From Chromobacterium rhizoryzae (GTDB taxonomy: Bacteria > Pseudomonadota > Gammaproteobacteria > Burkholderiales > Chromobacteriaceae), in assembly GCF_020544465.1 (NCBI RefSeq), contig NZ_CP066126.1, forward strand, positions 2,542,001-2,606,000: a stretch of 64,000 nucleotides of DNA. Reading direction: 5' to 3'. This document shows, piece after piece, positions 43,009-52,292 of this stretch. Position numbers and translations under genes: made by a program. The notes under the pieces were generated by a model. It saw nothing but the letters and a program-made list of their open reading frames with translations. It was not told the origin of the DNA and ran no database searches. Position 1 is the first letter of the stretch, and each line of letters begins with the position of its first letter.

Positions 43009-46000
43009 TCAGCCGCCTTGCGGACAACGGAAGGACTGGATCAGCCCGGACCACAGCGGCGACGGCGAGGACAGCGACTGCCACTCGATGCGCACCGAAC
43101 CCAGGCTGCCCTGGTACAGACGCTCGCGGCGGTCCGCGGTCCCGCCCACGCCGCGGCCGGCGTCGAAGAAGCGGAACAGCGCCCACGGACCGTCGTATTG
43201 CAGGGTGTTGACCCGGCCGTCCACCGACTTCATCTGCAGCCGTATCGCCAGCTTCTGGCTCTGGCCGTTCCAGTCGATGCGCTGCGGCGTGGTGGCGCCG
43301 TGGGCGAAGCGCAGGGTCTGGCCGGCCAGATCCAGTTGCACCTCGGCCAATTGCGGGTCCATGTCCAGGAAGCGCAAGACCGTGGGCACGCGCAAGCGTC
43401 CGCCGTCGTCCAGCATCGCGTCGCGGATGCGGCTGGCGCTCTCGTAAGCGCCTATCACGTCCGGGCTCAGCAGCGCCTGCTTGCCGCCGTCCACGCTGCG
43501 CGCCTTCCACGGCGTGACCGAGGTGTCGACATAGGCGGCCAGATGCTCGCGGAAATACACCGCCATCGCGCCCTGCGGCGCGAACAGCCGCTCAAAGCCT
43601 TCCACGCTGGCGTCCGCGCCGGCGCCGCGGCGGAAGGGATAGCGTCCGGTCAGGCCCTGGTCGCAGGCGCTGCGGGTGGCGCCGGCCGCCCCCTTGTTGA
43701 GCACCGCCTGGGTCTGGCTGGAGGTGGCGGCGCTGCCGTTGTTGATCAGGTCCAGCATGATGCCGCGCACCGGTTCCGGCTGCAGGCCGGCGTCGCCGCG
43801 CAGCTTGGTGAACACATCGTATTGCGCCGGCAGCACCTGGCCGGTTTGCAGCGCGCCGTTGACCAGGCCCAGCTGGCGGTACAGCGAATCGAACAGCCTC
43901 GCCAGCGGATTGCTGCCGCTGTTGTCGTTCTTCTCCAATTGCTTGGCGATCTGGCGCAAGGACTGGAAGTGCTCCTCCACCGCGTGTTCCGGCAGCAAGG
44001 TGGTCCGGTAGCGCTCGCCGTTGATCTCGCCCACCAGCGAGCGGCGGCTTTTCTCCAGCCGCGCCTTCTGGCGGTCTATCCAGCTGTCCATGCCGCCGTC
44101 GTAGTTGCCGGTCAACATGGTTTCGCGTCCGGCGAAGCGCAGCAGATTGGCCAGCGGGGACTGCGAGTTCATCATCGACGCCGCCAGTTGCGCGGCGTCG
44201 TCGAGGCCGGTGACGGAGCGCACGCTGACATTGGCCAGAAAGCTTTGCCAGGCGGTGATGTAGTCCTGCAGATACTGGTTGCGGGCGCTGTCGGCCAGCT
44301 TCTGCACCAGGCTGTCGATTTCAAAGCCGTTGCCGCGCAGCGGTTCGTTGCGCAGCACCCAGCTCTGCTCCTCCAGCATGGCGCGGGCGCTGGTCTCCAG
44401 CCGCGGCAGGAAGGCGTCGACATAGCCGGCGCGGGTGTACCAGCCGGAAACGGCGCTGTCGGTGTCCGGCACATTGTTGCGCATGCGCAAGCTCATCGCG
44501 GAGCCGAAGCCGGCCGCGCGCGCCAGCGAGATGTCCTGAATCTGCGCCGGCAGGCCCTGCTCCCGCACATGGTTGAGCACCCGGGTCACCACCGGAATCT
44601 GCGAGGCGCGGGCGCGGGCCGTCTGCACCAGATTGGCGTCCTCCGGCGCCGCCGGCAGGCCGGGCAGCGCGATCAGCGCGCGCGCGTCGGCGATCAGCAT
44701 GCGCCGGTCCTCGTCGTTGTACTGGCCTTCGGACAACGCCTCCCAGCGCCCGGCGATCCAGCGCTCCACCGCGTCGGCGGAGCGGTATTGCGGCCGGCAC
44801 AGCATCAAGTAAACCTTGAGCGTCAAGAAGATATCGCCGGGGCTGCCCTCGGTCTGCGCCAGCAAGGTGCGTTTCACCTCGTTGTACAGCTCCGGCATCA
44901 GCGTTTTCTGCAGATGGCGGTGATAGGTGGCGGTGGCGGTTTCAGCCACGCGGCGGTGCTCGAAATACGGGGTTCTCATCCCGCGTTCGGCGCTTTCCGC
45001 CTGAGCCTGGGCATAACGCATCTGCGCGGCCACCGCCAGCAGCGGCGATCCGGCGCTGGGCGCGCTGCCGGCCTGTTCCCGCGCCAGCGTCTTGCCCTCG
45101 CTGAACTGGGCCCAGACGTATTCCAGATAGTTGCGCTCGGCGAAATAGCCCCAGGCCACCCAGACCAGCAGGCCCAGCGCCAAGGCCGGCAAGGCCGCCC
45201 AGCGCAGCGCGTTCAGCAGGCGGCGCTTGCGCGAGGGCGGCGCGGGCGGGGCCGGCCGTTCCCGCGCCTGGCGCTCGGCCGCGGTCAGGTTCTGCTCCAT
45301 CAACTGCCGTTCCACCGCCACCTGGCGCAGCAAGGGCGTCCACAGCTCGCCCAGCGGCCGCGTCGCCGGTTCCGGTCCGTCGATTTCGATGTCGGCCACT
45401 TCCGCCACCGAGCCCAGCCACAGGCCGCGCAGATGAGCCGCGTCCTCGTCGCCGTCGCGGGCGAACAGCGGCGGCAGCAGGCCCTGCAAGGCCTGGCGCA
45501 GCCGGCCCAGCGCTTCCACGAAGCGCAGCTGGGCGTGGTTGGCCTCCACCTCGCCGGCCAGGGGCGCGGCGAACTGCACCTGGCGCTGCACTCTTTGCTC
45601 CAGACTGTGCAAGGCCGGCGCCCAGGCGCCGGCGGCATCCGCGCCGGCTTCCAGCGGCAGCGGGAAGCCGATGCCGCGCGCCCAACGCTCCGGCCGCATC
45701 TGGTTCAGCATCGCCAGCGCGCCGTCCAGCCGGTCCGCCCCGGTCAGGGCCAGGTAAACATTGGGGGTGCGCCCCAGGCCGTCGCGCAGCTTGAGCAGGC
45801 GCTGGCGCAAGGTGGCGGCCATTTGCTGACGGCGTTTGGACGCCATGGAAATCAAATCGTCGCCGCCCACGCACAGCACCACGCCGCTGACGCTGACCTT
45901 ATCGCGCAGGGCCGCCAAGCCGGCCAGCAGCTTGTCCCAGGCGGCGGAGGCTTCCTGATCGTAGCCTTCGCCGACGTTCCACTGGCCCTGGGTGTCCAGC

Positions 46001-46464
46001 CACACTGCGTCCGAAGACAGGCGGAAATCCAGGCCCAGGCCCTGCCCTATCGCCGTCGCCGGCGCCGCGCCGTCGCGCAGCGTCCAGGACAGCAGGCTGC
46101 TTTTGCCGCTGCCGGCGGCGCCCAAGAGCAGATAGCACGGCAGCGGCGCGCCGCCGCGGCGGCTCAGCTGGCGTTCCAGTTGCTGCAAGGTGTCGCTGAT
46201 ATAGTCCGGCGGGCCGGGGTCCGGCTCCGGTTCCGGCGCGGGTTTGGGCGCGCGTCGGAAGGCGCGCGGCGCGGCGGTCAGCCGGCCCCACAGCCAGCTC
46301 AGCAGCGGCCAGAAGCCCCAGATCAGCGCCGCCGCCACCAGGATGTGCCGCAGCAAGGCCCAGCCCAGCGGCCGGTAGACGCCGATGGAGATCAGCGGGC
46401 CTATCCACCAGATCGCCAGCGCGATCAAAAGCGCGATCAAGACGCGCATGCTTTGCCGGATCAT
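43009..46464 (-). CDS. tssM: Type VI secretion membrane-complex protein TssM (IcmF/VasK)
   Basis: A 1151-residue inner-membrane protein that spans the periplasm and binds TssL and TssJ. Two N-terminal membrane segments (about 8-30 and 40-60) are followed by a cytoplasmic NTPase domain with Walker A GAAGSGKSS (115-123). A third membrane segment lies near 425-445, then a long periplasmic IcmF-related/VasK region. The Pro/Glu-rich PKPAPEPEPDPGPP linker precedes the NTPase domain. It overlaps tssL by 4 bp. Confidence 0.95.
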   Translation of the reverse strand: MIRQSMRVLIALLIALAIWWIGPLISIGVYRPLGWALLRHILVAAALIWGFWPLLSWLWGRLTAAPRAFRRAPKPAPEPEPDPGPPDYISDTLQQLERQLSRRGGAPLPCYLLLGAAGSGKSSLLSWTLRDGAAPATAIGQGLGLDFRLSSDAVWLDTQGQWNVGEGYDQEASAAWDKLLAGLAALRDKVSVSGVVLCVGGDDLISMASKRRQQMAATLRQRLLKLRDGLGRTPNVYLALTGADRLDGALAMLNQMRPERWARGIGFPLPLEAGADAAGAWAPALHSLEQRVQRQVQFAAPLAGEVEANHAQLRFVEALGRLRQALQGLLPPLFARDGDEDAAHLRGLWLGSVAEVADIEIDGPEPATRPLGELWTPLLRQVAVERQLMEQNLTAAERQARERPAPPAPPSRKRRLLNALRWAALPALALGLLVWVAWGYFAERNYLEYVWAQFSEGKTLAREQAGSAPSAGSPLLAVAAQMRYAQAQAESAERGMRTPYFEHRRVAETATATYHRHLQKTLMPELYNEVKRTLLAQTEGSPGDIFLTLKVYLMLCRPQYRSADAVERWIAGRWEALSEGQYNDEDRRMLIADARALIALPGLPAAPEDANLVQTARARASQIPVVTRVLNHVREQGLPAQIQDISLARAAGFGSAMSLRMRNNVPDTDSAVSGWYTRAGYVDAFLPRLETSARAMLEEQSWVLRNEPLRGNGFEIDSLVQKLADSARNQYLQDYITAWQSFLANVSVRSVTGLDDAAQLAASMMNSQSPLANLLRFAGRETMLTGNYDGGMDSWIDRQKARLEKSRRSLVGEINGERYRTTLLPEHAVEEHFQSLRQIAKQLEKNDNSGSNPLARLFDSLYRQLGLVNGALQTGQVLPAQYDVFTKLRGDAGLQPEPVRGIMLDLINNGSAATSSQTQAVLNKGAAGATRSACDQGLTGRYPFRRGAGADASVEGFERLFAPQGAMAVYFREHLAAYVDTSVTPWKARSVDGGKQALLSPDVIGAYESASRIRDAMLDDGGRLRVPTVLRFLDMDPQLAEVQLDLAGQTLRFAHGATTPQRIDWNGQSQKLAIRLQMKSVDGRVNTLQYDGPWALFRFFDAGRGVGGTADRRERLYQGSLGSVRIEWQSLSSPSPLWSGLIQSFRCPQGG

Positions 46465-48086
46465 GGTTGTTGCTCCTTATAGCCGGGCTCCAGCGGGCTG
46501 GGGCCGTTGGCGATGCCGACGCCGGGCGCCAGCGCCAGCGGGGCCGGCGTCTGAGCGCTTTGACCGGGCGACGGGGCGGCGGCCGCCGCGCCCTTGGCCG
46601 CGTCCACCACTTTCCACAACACGTCGACGCGACGGTTGCGCTCATAGGCGGCCGGCGTTTGCGCCGCGTCCAGCGGCGCGCTGTCGCCGCGGCCGGAGGA
46701 ATCGATGCGCCGCGCCACCGCGTTGTCGGGCGCTTGCGCGCCGCCGGGAATCGCGGTCTGGCGCAGGGTGTCCGCCACCGAGCGCGCGCGCGCCTCGGAC
46801 AGGCGCTGATTGCTGGGGAAGGCGCTGGTCTGGATCGGCTGGCGGTCGGTATGGCCTATCACCTCCAGATCGCCCGGCCACGGCGCGAAAGCCTGGCCCA
46901 GCCGTTCGATGTTTTTCTGGAAGGACGCCCTCACCTCGGCCTTGCCCACGTCGAAGGCGCCGTCGCTGCGGAAGACCAGCAGCCAGCCTTGCGGATGCTT
47001 ATAGGCCACCAGCCAGCCTTCGGACAGCAGCTGCGGCAGCGGCGGCGGCAAAGTGGTTGCCAGATTGATGCTGCGCAAGGGCGGGGTCCAGGCCGCCAGC
47101 GCTTCGCGTATCGGCCGGCCCAGCAGGTCCAGGCTGATATTGGCCGCGCCGTAGGCCAGCGCCACCACGCCCAGCGCGATGGCGCCACCGCGCAGCGGGG
47201 TCAGCCAGCGCTGGCGCGGCGGGGCTTCGGGTTCCGGCGGCGGCGGGGGCGGCGGCGGCGCGATCAATTCCGCGCCCAGCGGCTCCGGCTCCCGCTGGCG
47301 CCAGATCGCCGCGTGCAGCTGCGAGCGCAAGTCCTGCAGCAGCGTCTCGCCGCGATCCAGCACCCGGTAACGGCCTTGCCAGCCCAGGGCCAGCACCAAT
47401 TCGTACAGCTCCAGCAAGGGGGTGGGCGACGGCTCGTGGCGCAGCCAGCGCTGCAGGTCGGCGAAGGCGTCTTCCCCGCCCCAGGCGTCGTCGTGGAACT
47501 CCACCAGCAGGCTGCGCTCGCCGTCGTAGGGCTGTTGGCCGGCGCCGCGCGCCGCGTCGTTGCAGACCTCGTCCAGATAGGTGCACAGCAGGTAGGAAGC
47601 GTCCTGGGCCTGTTGCCACTCGCAGCCGGAGGCCGCCAGGCGTTCGCGGTAGAGCTTGAGTTCCAGGCCCAGCTGGGCGCGGATCTGCGCCTGGCTCTCC
47701 GCCGCGCCGCCTTGCAGCCGCTGCAATTGCAGCACCGCCGGCAAGGCGTGGGAGATGAAGGGATTGTCCCATTGCGCCTGTTGCAGGCCGGCCTTGAGCA
47801 GGCCGCCGCGCGCGCCGGAGCGCTGATAGATCACTGGCGCGTCGTCGGGCTCGGCCTGCGCCCTGCCCGCGCCCGCCGTCGGCGGCGCGGCGGGCGGCAG
47901 CGCCAGCGGCAAGGCGTCCAGTGTCTCAGGCTCCGGCTGGGCGTCCAGCGTGGACACTTGCTGGCCCGGCATCAGCAGCGGCAGGTTTTCCAGCCGGCTG
48001 CGCATCGCGCCTTCCAGCATGCCGCTGTTCAGGTGCGCGGTGGAGGCCCGGCGAAAGATGGAGGAAAAATTATGCAGCAGATTCAT
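46461..48086 (-). CDS. tssL: TssL (DotU) with C-terminal OmpA-like peptidoglycan-binding domain
   Basis: A 541-residue fused form. An N-terminal DotU cytoplasmic domain (about 95-265, with NPFISHALP, LCTYLDEVCNDAA and LVEFHDDAWGGEDAF) leads to a polyproline stretch and a single membrane segment (about 300-318). The periplasmic OmpA/MotB domain (about 370-490) carries VIGHTDRQPIQ and NQRLSEARARSVAD. It anchors the T6SS membrane complex to the cell wall. Upstream of its start lies the 140-bp repeat, which separates it from tssK. Confidence 0.94.
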   Translation of the reverse strand: MNLLHNFSSIFRRASTAHLNSGMLEGAMRSRLENLPLLMPGQQVSTLDAQPEPETLDALPLALPPAAPPTAGAGRAQAEPDDAPVIYQRSGARGGLLKAGLQQAQWDNPFISHALPAVLQLQRLQGGAAESQAQIRAQLGLELKLYRERLAASGCEWQQAQDASYLLCTYLDEVCNDAARGAGQQPYDGERSLLVEFHDDAWGGEDAFADLQRWLRHEPSPTPLLELYELVLALGWQGRYRVLDRGETLLQDLRSQLHAAIWRQREPEPLGAELIAPPPPPPPPEPEAPPRQRWLTPLRGGAIALGVVALAYGAANISLDLLGRPIREALAAWTPPLRSINLATTLPPPLPQLLSEGWLVAYKHPQGWLLVFRSDGAFDVGKAEVRASFQKNIERLGQAFAPWPGDLEVIGHTDRQPIQTSAFPSNQRLSEARARSVADTLRQTAIPGGAQAPDNAVARRIDSSGRGDSAPLDAAQTPAAYERNRRVDVLWKVVDAAKGAAAAAPSPGQSAQTPAPLALAPGVGIANGPSPLEPGYKEQQP

Positions 48087-48116
48087 TTAGGTTCACTCTT
48101 TCGGCTATTGGGTTTT

Positions 48117-48256
48117 GAACCTGTTTACGAGCTTGCGAGCTAAGGCGAGACAAGGCGAAAACGGCTGAGAAAGCGGAATGTACGGTTGGTACATGAGCAT
48201 TTCGAAGACGTTTTCAACGCCGTATCGCCGACGCGCAGCCGATCGTAAACAGGTTC
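48117..48256. repeat. Dispersed 140-bp repeat, copy B, with perfect 14-bp terminal inverted repeats
   Basis: GAACCTGTTTACGA (48117-48130) and TCGTAAACAGGTTC (48243-48256) are perfect inverted complements bounding a 140-bp unit. It contains the hairpin ATGTAC-N5-GTACAT (48178-48194). It is homologous to 31676-31816 and, at its ends, to 2541-2594. No transposase or clear target duplication is seen, so it resembles a MITE. Its right end supplies the first base of the tssK stop codon on the plus strand (CTA at 48256-48258). Confidence 0.85.
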
Positions 48257-49623
48257 TAAGCGACCTTGCCTTCGCGCAACCCCCAAGCCTCAAACCTCAA
48301 GTCCTGGAAGTCCCCGACGATGCGCAGCGCCAGCGCCGAGCCGGCGAAGGCCTGCGCCCAGAACGGGTCGCTGGATTCCACTTCGAAATACACGCTCTGC
48401 GCGTAGTACGGCACCTGGCGCGGCGGATTGGGCGCAGGGATCAGGCGCGCGCCCGGCAATTGCAGGTCCACCAGTTTCTGGATCTGCTCCACCGCGCCCA
48501 GCTTGGCCTGCTGCGGCAGCAATTGGCGCAGCTTGTCCGCCGGCATCGCCGCGGAGAAGGCGAACACCATCTTCTGCAGCTTCCACTGGCGGTCCACCAC
48601 GCAGACGTGGACCTGGTCGCCGCGGTCCTCGAACTTCAGCGGCAGCACCGGGGTTTCGATCACCCTGGCCAGCGCGTAGCGCAAGGTGGCCGCCAGCGGC
48701 TCGAACCCGGCTTGCAGGTCGTTGTGCTGATAGACGAACTGCCGCTCGGCCAGGGCCTCGTCCACGCCGGGCAGCACGCTGAGACGGCCCAACAGGCCGA
48801 TCAGCTCCTGGAACAACAAGGCCGGCGGCAGCGGGTCGAAGGCGTCCAGGTGGGCCAGCCGCATCCGGTATTCGGCAATGCCCTGGCGCAGCATCAATTC
48901 CACCAGATCGGCCAGGCCGCCGCCGGCGGACAGCAGGCGCAAGCCGGCGCTGCCGGCCAGCCGCACTTGCAGCGTGCTTTGCAATTCCTCGATCAGCGCG
49001 CGCAGCGTCTGGTGGGCGCGGCTGTCCAGCAGCGGCGGGATGAAGCGCGGGTCCAGCAGCAGGGTCAGCGCGCTGCTGCGCCCGGCCACCCGGGCGAAGG
49101 GCAAGGCGGTTTCATCGGCGCGCAATTGCGATTGCCAGCACAGCCGCGTCATCATGCGGCCGGTTTCCAGCGTCAGCCGCCGCGGCGAGCCCGGCGCGTC
49201 CAGGCCCACGCTGAGGTCGGGCACTTCGGTGGCGGCGGCGTGGTAGCGCGCGGCGGCCGGCGCGTCGCCGAAGGCCATTTCCGGGCCGCCGCAGCCGGCG
49301 GCCGGCAAAGCCAGGCAGGCGATGTCGCCGGCCTGGGCCTCCGAGGTGTCCAGCGGCGCCGGCAAGGGGTCGTGCGCCGGCAGCGCGAACGGGGTGCCGT
49401 CCGGCAGCACGCCTTCGGCGGCGCGCAGGCCCAGCCGGCCCAGGCCCAGGCCCAGGCCGTCGCTGTCCACGTCCAGCCGGAAAAAACCCCAGCCGTGGTT
49501 GGAGGTCTGGCGCATCCGCAGGCCGAACTGATGGGCCAGATGGCGTTCCTGCTGCTGAAAATGCTGGGTTTCTATCAACATGCCGTCGCTCCAGGCGACG
49601 GGTCCTACCGGCAAAGCGCTCAT
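48256..49623 (-). CDS. tssK: T6SS baseplate protein TssK
   Basis: A 455-residue protein of TssK/VasE (DUF876) type, linking the baseplate to the membrane complex. Characteristic blocks are VAWSDGMLIETQHFQQQERHL-like N-terminal sequence (WSDGMLIETQHFQQQ, residues 11-25), FKFRLDVDSDG-like FFRLDVDSDG, and LPGARLIPAPNPPRQVPYYAQ near 400. ATG 49623 has GGAGGAAAG upstream and overlaps the tssJ stop by 4 bp. Translation of an in-frame upstream extension matches tssJ antiframe, not TssK. Confidence 0.94.
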   Translation of the reverse strand: MSALPVGPVAWSDGMLIETQHFQQQERHLAHQFGLRMRQTSNHGWGFFRLDVDSDGLGLGLGRLGLRAAEGVLPDGTPFALPAHDPLPAPLDTSEAQAGDIACLALPAAGCGGPEMAFGDAPAAARYHAAATEVPDLSVGLDAPGSPRRLTLETGRMMTRLCWQSQLRADETALPFARVAGRSSALTLLLDPRFIPPLLDSRAHQTLRALIEELQSTLQVRLAGSAGLRLLSAGGGLADLVELMLRQGIAEYRMRLAHLDAFDPLPPALLFQELIGLLGRLSVLPGVDEALAERQFVYQHNDLQAGFEPLAATLRYALARVIETPVLPLKFEDRGDQVHVCVVDRQWKLQKMVFAFSAAMPADKLRQLLPQQAKLGAVEQIQKLVDLQLPGARLIPAPNPPRQVPYYAQSVYFEVESSDPFWAQAFAGSALALRIVGDFQDLRFEAWGLREGKVA

Positions 49624-50219
49624 GGGCTTTCCTCCAGATGGGCGATGGGCGCCTTGCGCGTTTTGCGCCAAGGCTTGCGGCCGGGCTTGGCCGGCGGCGG
49701 CGACGCGGCGGGCGCCGCCGCGGGGGCGTCCGCCGGCAAGGGGGCGGGCCGCAGCGCGTCGACGATGCGGCTGCGCTCCAGCAGCACCGCCAGATGGATC
49801 AGCTGACGGCCGTCCACCCGGATGCGCAGCGGCGCGTAGCCGGGTGGCTTGCTGGCGAAGTCCGCGTCCGCCAGCAGCCAGACCGGGTCCGAGCCGGAGG
49901 CCGGCAGCAGCACTTGCTGCACTTGATTGGGCGCCACCACGTGGCGGGATTCGGCCGCCACTTCGCGGCCGCGCTGGGCGCAGCTGGAATCCTCCAGCCC
50001 GGCCGGCGGCAGCCAGTTGGCCTCCCGCACCACGTACAGGCAGACCTGCACCGGCCGCGGGCCGCCGCCGCTGTTGTTCAGCTGGCCGCCGCCCACCAGG
50101 GTGACGTGCAGCTGGCGCGGCCCCTCGTCGCTCCGCGAGGAGAACAGCGAGGAGCAGCCCGCCAGGCCGGCCAGCGCGCACAGCAGCAGCGCGCGCCGGA
50201 CAAAGGAGAAGGAGGTCAT
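49620..50219 (-). CDS. tssJ: T6SS outer-membrane lipoprotein TssJ with basic C-terminal tail
   Basis: A 199-residue lipoprotein: signal peptide with lipobox LAGC (Cys22), then a TssJ beta-sandwich region (LHVTLVGGGQLNN, VQVCLYVV, about 38-70, and the PVWLLADADF and LRIRVDGRQLIHLAVLLE strands to about 152). The last 40 residues are Ala/Pro-rich and then strongly basic (PGRKPWRKTRK), which is not usual for TssJ and may interact with the cell wall or TssM. It overlaps tssK by 4 bp. Confidence 0.9.
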   Translation of the reverse strand: MTSFSFVRRALLLCALAGLAGCSSLFSSRSDEGPRQLHVTLVGGGQLNNSGGGPRPVQVCLYVVREANWLPPAGLEDSSCAQRGREVAAESRHVVAPNQVQQVLLPASGSDPVWLLADADFASKPPGYAPLRIRVDGRQLIHLAVLLERSRIVDALRPAPLPADAPAAAPAASPPPAKPGRKPWRKTRKAPIAHLEESP

Positions 50220-50605
50220 TAGCTCAAGGTCATGGTGATGGTCTGAGAAGGAGCCACCGTCTGCCCGGCGGTGTTCTGGTTATTGGGCAGATTGGTGTCG
50301 GTCAGCCGCGTCTGCGGCGCGCCCTGGATCAGCACCTTGCCGGAGCCGGTCACGTGGCGGGACAACGCCGCCACGGTGCCGGAAGCCACGCCGCCCATCG
50401 AACCGCCCTCGTCGCCGTGGGTCATCGGGATGATGGTGTTGAGGTTGTGCACCGGGCCGCCGGCGTAAATGATGGTCGGCACATTGGGCACCGCCTCCGG
50501 CTTGTTGGCGATATTGGCGTAGGTGGACGGAATCCCCAGCGGCGGGGTCTTGCAGACGTCGGAGGCCGCCAGGGCCATGCCGCCCGCGGAACAATTGGCG
50601 AACAT
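50219..50605 (-). CDS. PAAR-like DUF4150 protein
   Basis: A 128-residue protein matching the DUF4150/PAAR-like group: MFANCSAGGMALAASDVCKTPP at the N-terminus, IIYAGGPVHNLNTIIPMTHGDEGG in the middle, and a predicted spike-tip fold. Expected to cap a VgrG trimer and sharpen the puncturing device or attach cargo. Cys5 and Cys18 and the His residues at about 54 and 63 may bind a tip metal. It is downstream of the DUF3540 gene by 11 bp; ATG 50605 follows GAGGAGAA. Confidence 0.85.
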   Translation of the reverse strand: MFANCSAGGMALAASDVCKTPPLGIPSTYANIANKPEAVPNVPTIIYAGGPVHNLNTIIPMTHGDEGGSMGGVASGTVAALSRHVTGSGKVLIQGAPQTRLTDTNLPNNQNTAGQTVAPSQTITMTLS

Positions 50606-50616
50606 CGCGATTCTCC

Positions 50617-51216
50617 TCAAGCTACGTGGATCTGGCCGGCGTCCAGCTTCAACAGCGAAGCCGAACTCAGCGCCGTGCTCTTGGCGTGCAGCCCCATGTG
50701 GCGGTCCGCGTGCAGCAGCAGGCTGCCGCAGTGCGCGGCGTCGGTGCCGCCGATATGGGTCTGCCGCTCCTGTGCCGCGGTGGCGATGGCCTGGGCGCGG
50801 CTGTTGAGCTGCCGGCCGTTCAGGCTCAGTTCGCCGTCGGCGCACAGATGCAGTTCGGCGGCGTGCAGCTGCACGCTGGCCGCGCCCAGTTCCAGCCGGC
50901 AGACGCCGCCCGGCTGCGGGCGCTCCAGCACGGCCAGCACCCAGCACCCCTCTTCCGACGCCGCCAATTGCACCAGATCGCCGCGCTGCGGCCTCACCAG
51001 GCAGCTGAAGGCGGCGCGCGCCTGGCGCAGCGCGCCGGTCGGCAGCCGGACCAGCCATTCGCCGTCTCCCTCGCCTTGGGCGCACACCCGCGCCGGCAGC
51101 CATTCCTGGCTGGGGCGCGGCGTCGGCGCGGCCACGCGCAGCGCGCGCAGCACCGGATCGGATTCGGCCGGGGTTTCAGCCCAGGCCAGGGCGCTCTCTT
51201 GCATCCATGTCATCAT
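50617..51216 (-). CDS. T6SS-associated DUF3540 protein
   Basis: A 199-residue protein of the DUF3540 type. The middle has LVRPQRGDLVQLAASEEGCWVLAVLER, then a beta-rich tail with short repeats (SVQLHAAELHLCADGELSLNG) resembling the gp5 or VgrG-tail beta-helix. It regularly sits between pentapeptide and PAAR-like genes in T6SS loci. It may extend the VgrG spike or connect it to the PAAR-like tip. The exact role is unknown. It overlaps the pentapeptide gene by 4 bp. Confidence 0.75.
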   Translation of the reverse strand: MMTWMQESALAWAETPAESDPVLRALRVAAPTPRPSQEWLPARVCAQGEGDGEWLVRLPTGALRQARAAFSCLVRPQRGDLVQLAASEEGCWVLAVLERPQPGGVCRLELGAASVQLHAAELHLCADGELSLNGRQLNSRAQAIATAAQERQTHIGGTDAAHCGSLLLHADRHMGLHAKSTALSSASLLKLDAGQIHVA

Positions 51217-52292
51217 GCGGCTCCTCTAGGTCCGGGCTGCGCCTGTTGCCGCCAGGCCCGGTCTTGCTCAAGTTTGCTATCGTCGAACAGCGCGCCGGCG
51301 GTGTCCGCCGCGCTCCATGCGCCGCGCGGCTGGCCTATCAGCCTGCCGCCGCGGCAATCGCAGCCGGACAGCTTCACCGACTGCAGCGCGGCGCCGCTGG
51401 CGTCCAGCCCGCGCAAATTGGCGCCGGACAGATTGACCTGTTCCAGCCGCGCCTGCCGCAGCGACAGCCGCGGCGCGCTCAGTTGCTCGAAGGCGCAGTC
51501 CTCCAGCCGCGCGCCGTCGAACAGGGCCTGCTCCAGATCGGCCTCGCGCGCTTGCACCCGCCGCAGCCGGGCCTGGTCGAAACTGGCGCCGGCAAGACGG
51601 CTGGCGCGGATGGCGCCGCCGTTCCAGACGCTGTGTGACCAGGCCGCCTGGCGCAGCTCGCAGTGGTCCAGCGCCATATGCTCCAGCTCGCAATCTATCC
51701 AGCGCGCGTTCAGGCCCCGGCAGGCGCTCAGCGCCACGCGCCGCGCCCGGCTCTGGCCGTGGATGAAGTTGCGCAGCTCCGCGCCTTCCACGCTGAAACC
51801 GTCCAGCTGATTGCGGATCCAGGCGCTGTCCGACCAGCGCCCGCCCTGCAACTGCCACTCGCGCAGCCGGCAATCGACGAAGGAGCCGTGCGCGCTGTGC
51901 ACATCGCTCAGCCGCCAATCGGCCGCGTCCAGCTCCACGCAGGAAAAGTCGCGCTGCCGCCCGCCGCGCCACTGGGCCCCGGACGCGCTCACCCGCTGCC
52001 AGCCCACCCGTTCCAGTTCGCATTCGTCCCAAACGCAGTCGATGAACTGGCTGTCGGCGCAGCCCAGCTCGCGCCAGACGCAGCGTTCGAAACGGTTGGC
52101 CTCGAAACGGCAGTTGACGAAGCGGACCTCCTCGAAGCGGCACCGCCGCCAGTGAACGCCTTCGAAACGGCAGTCGATGTAGACGGCGCGGTTCAACGTC
52201 GCCGCCGGCGGCGCGTCGAAACGCAGCCCCTCCACCACCGCCGGCAACTGCCCGGCCAGCTCCCGCAAGACCTCCTCTCCCGCCGCGCTCAT
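51213..52292 (-). CDS. T6SS-associated pentapeptide-repeat protein
   Basis: A 359-residue protein made mostly of degenerate pentapeptide repeats, A(D/N)LXX-like, seen as CRFEGVHWRRCRFEEVRFVNCRF near residue 40 and ANLRGLDASGAAL near 310. Such repeats fold as a right-handed quadrilateral beta-helix. It is rich in Cys and Trp, unlike DNA-mimic pentapeptide proteins. There is no signal peptide. ATG 52292 overlaps the stop of the DUF2169 gene. It probably works with that protein and DUF3540 in loading or forming spike cargo. Confidence 0.8.
   Translation of the reverse strand: MSAAGEEVLRELAGQLPAVVEGLRFDAPPAATLNRAVYIDCRFEGVHWRRCRFEEVRFVNCRFEANRFERCVWRELGCADSQFIDCVWDECELERVGWQRVSASGAQWRGGRQRDFSCVELDAADWRLSDVHSAHGSFVDCRLREWQLQGGRWSDSAWIRNQLDGFSVEGAELRNFIHGQSRARRVALSACRGLNARWIDCELEHMALDHCELRQAAWSHSVWNGGAIRASRLAGASFDQARLRRVQAREADLEQALFDGARLEDCAFEQLSAPRLSLRQARLEQVNLSGANLRGLDASGAALQSVKLSGCDCRGGRLIGQPRGAWSAADTAGALFDDSKLEQDRAWRQQAQPGPRGAA

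Noticed and set aside
43006..46482. Plus-strand open frame of about 1150 codons opposite tssM
   Set aside because: Perfect antisense of TssM, which has Walker A, membrane segments and overlapping neighbours. The antisense protein is His/Gln/Arg/Ala-rich without motifs.
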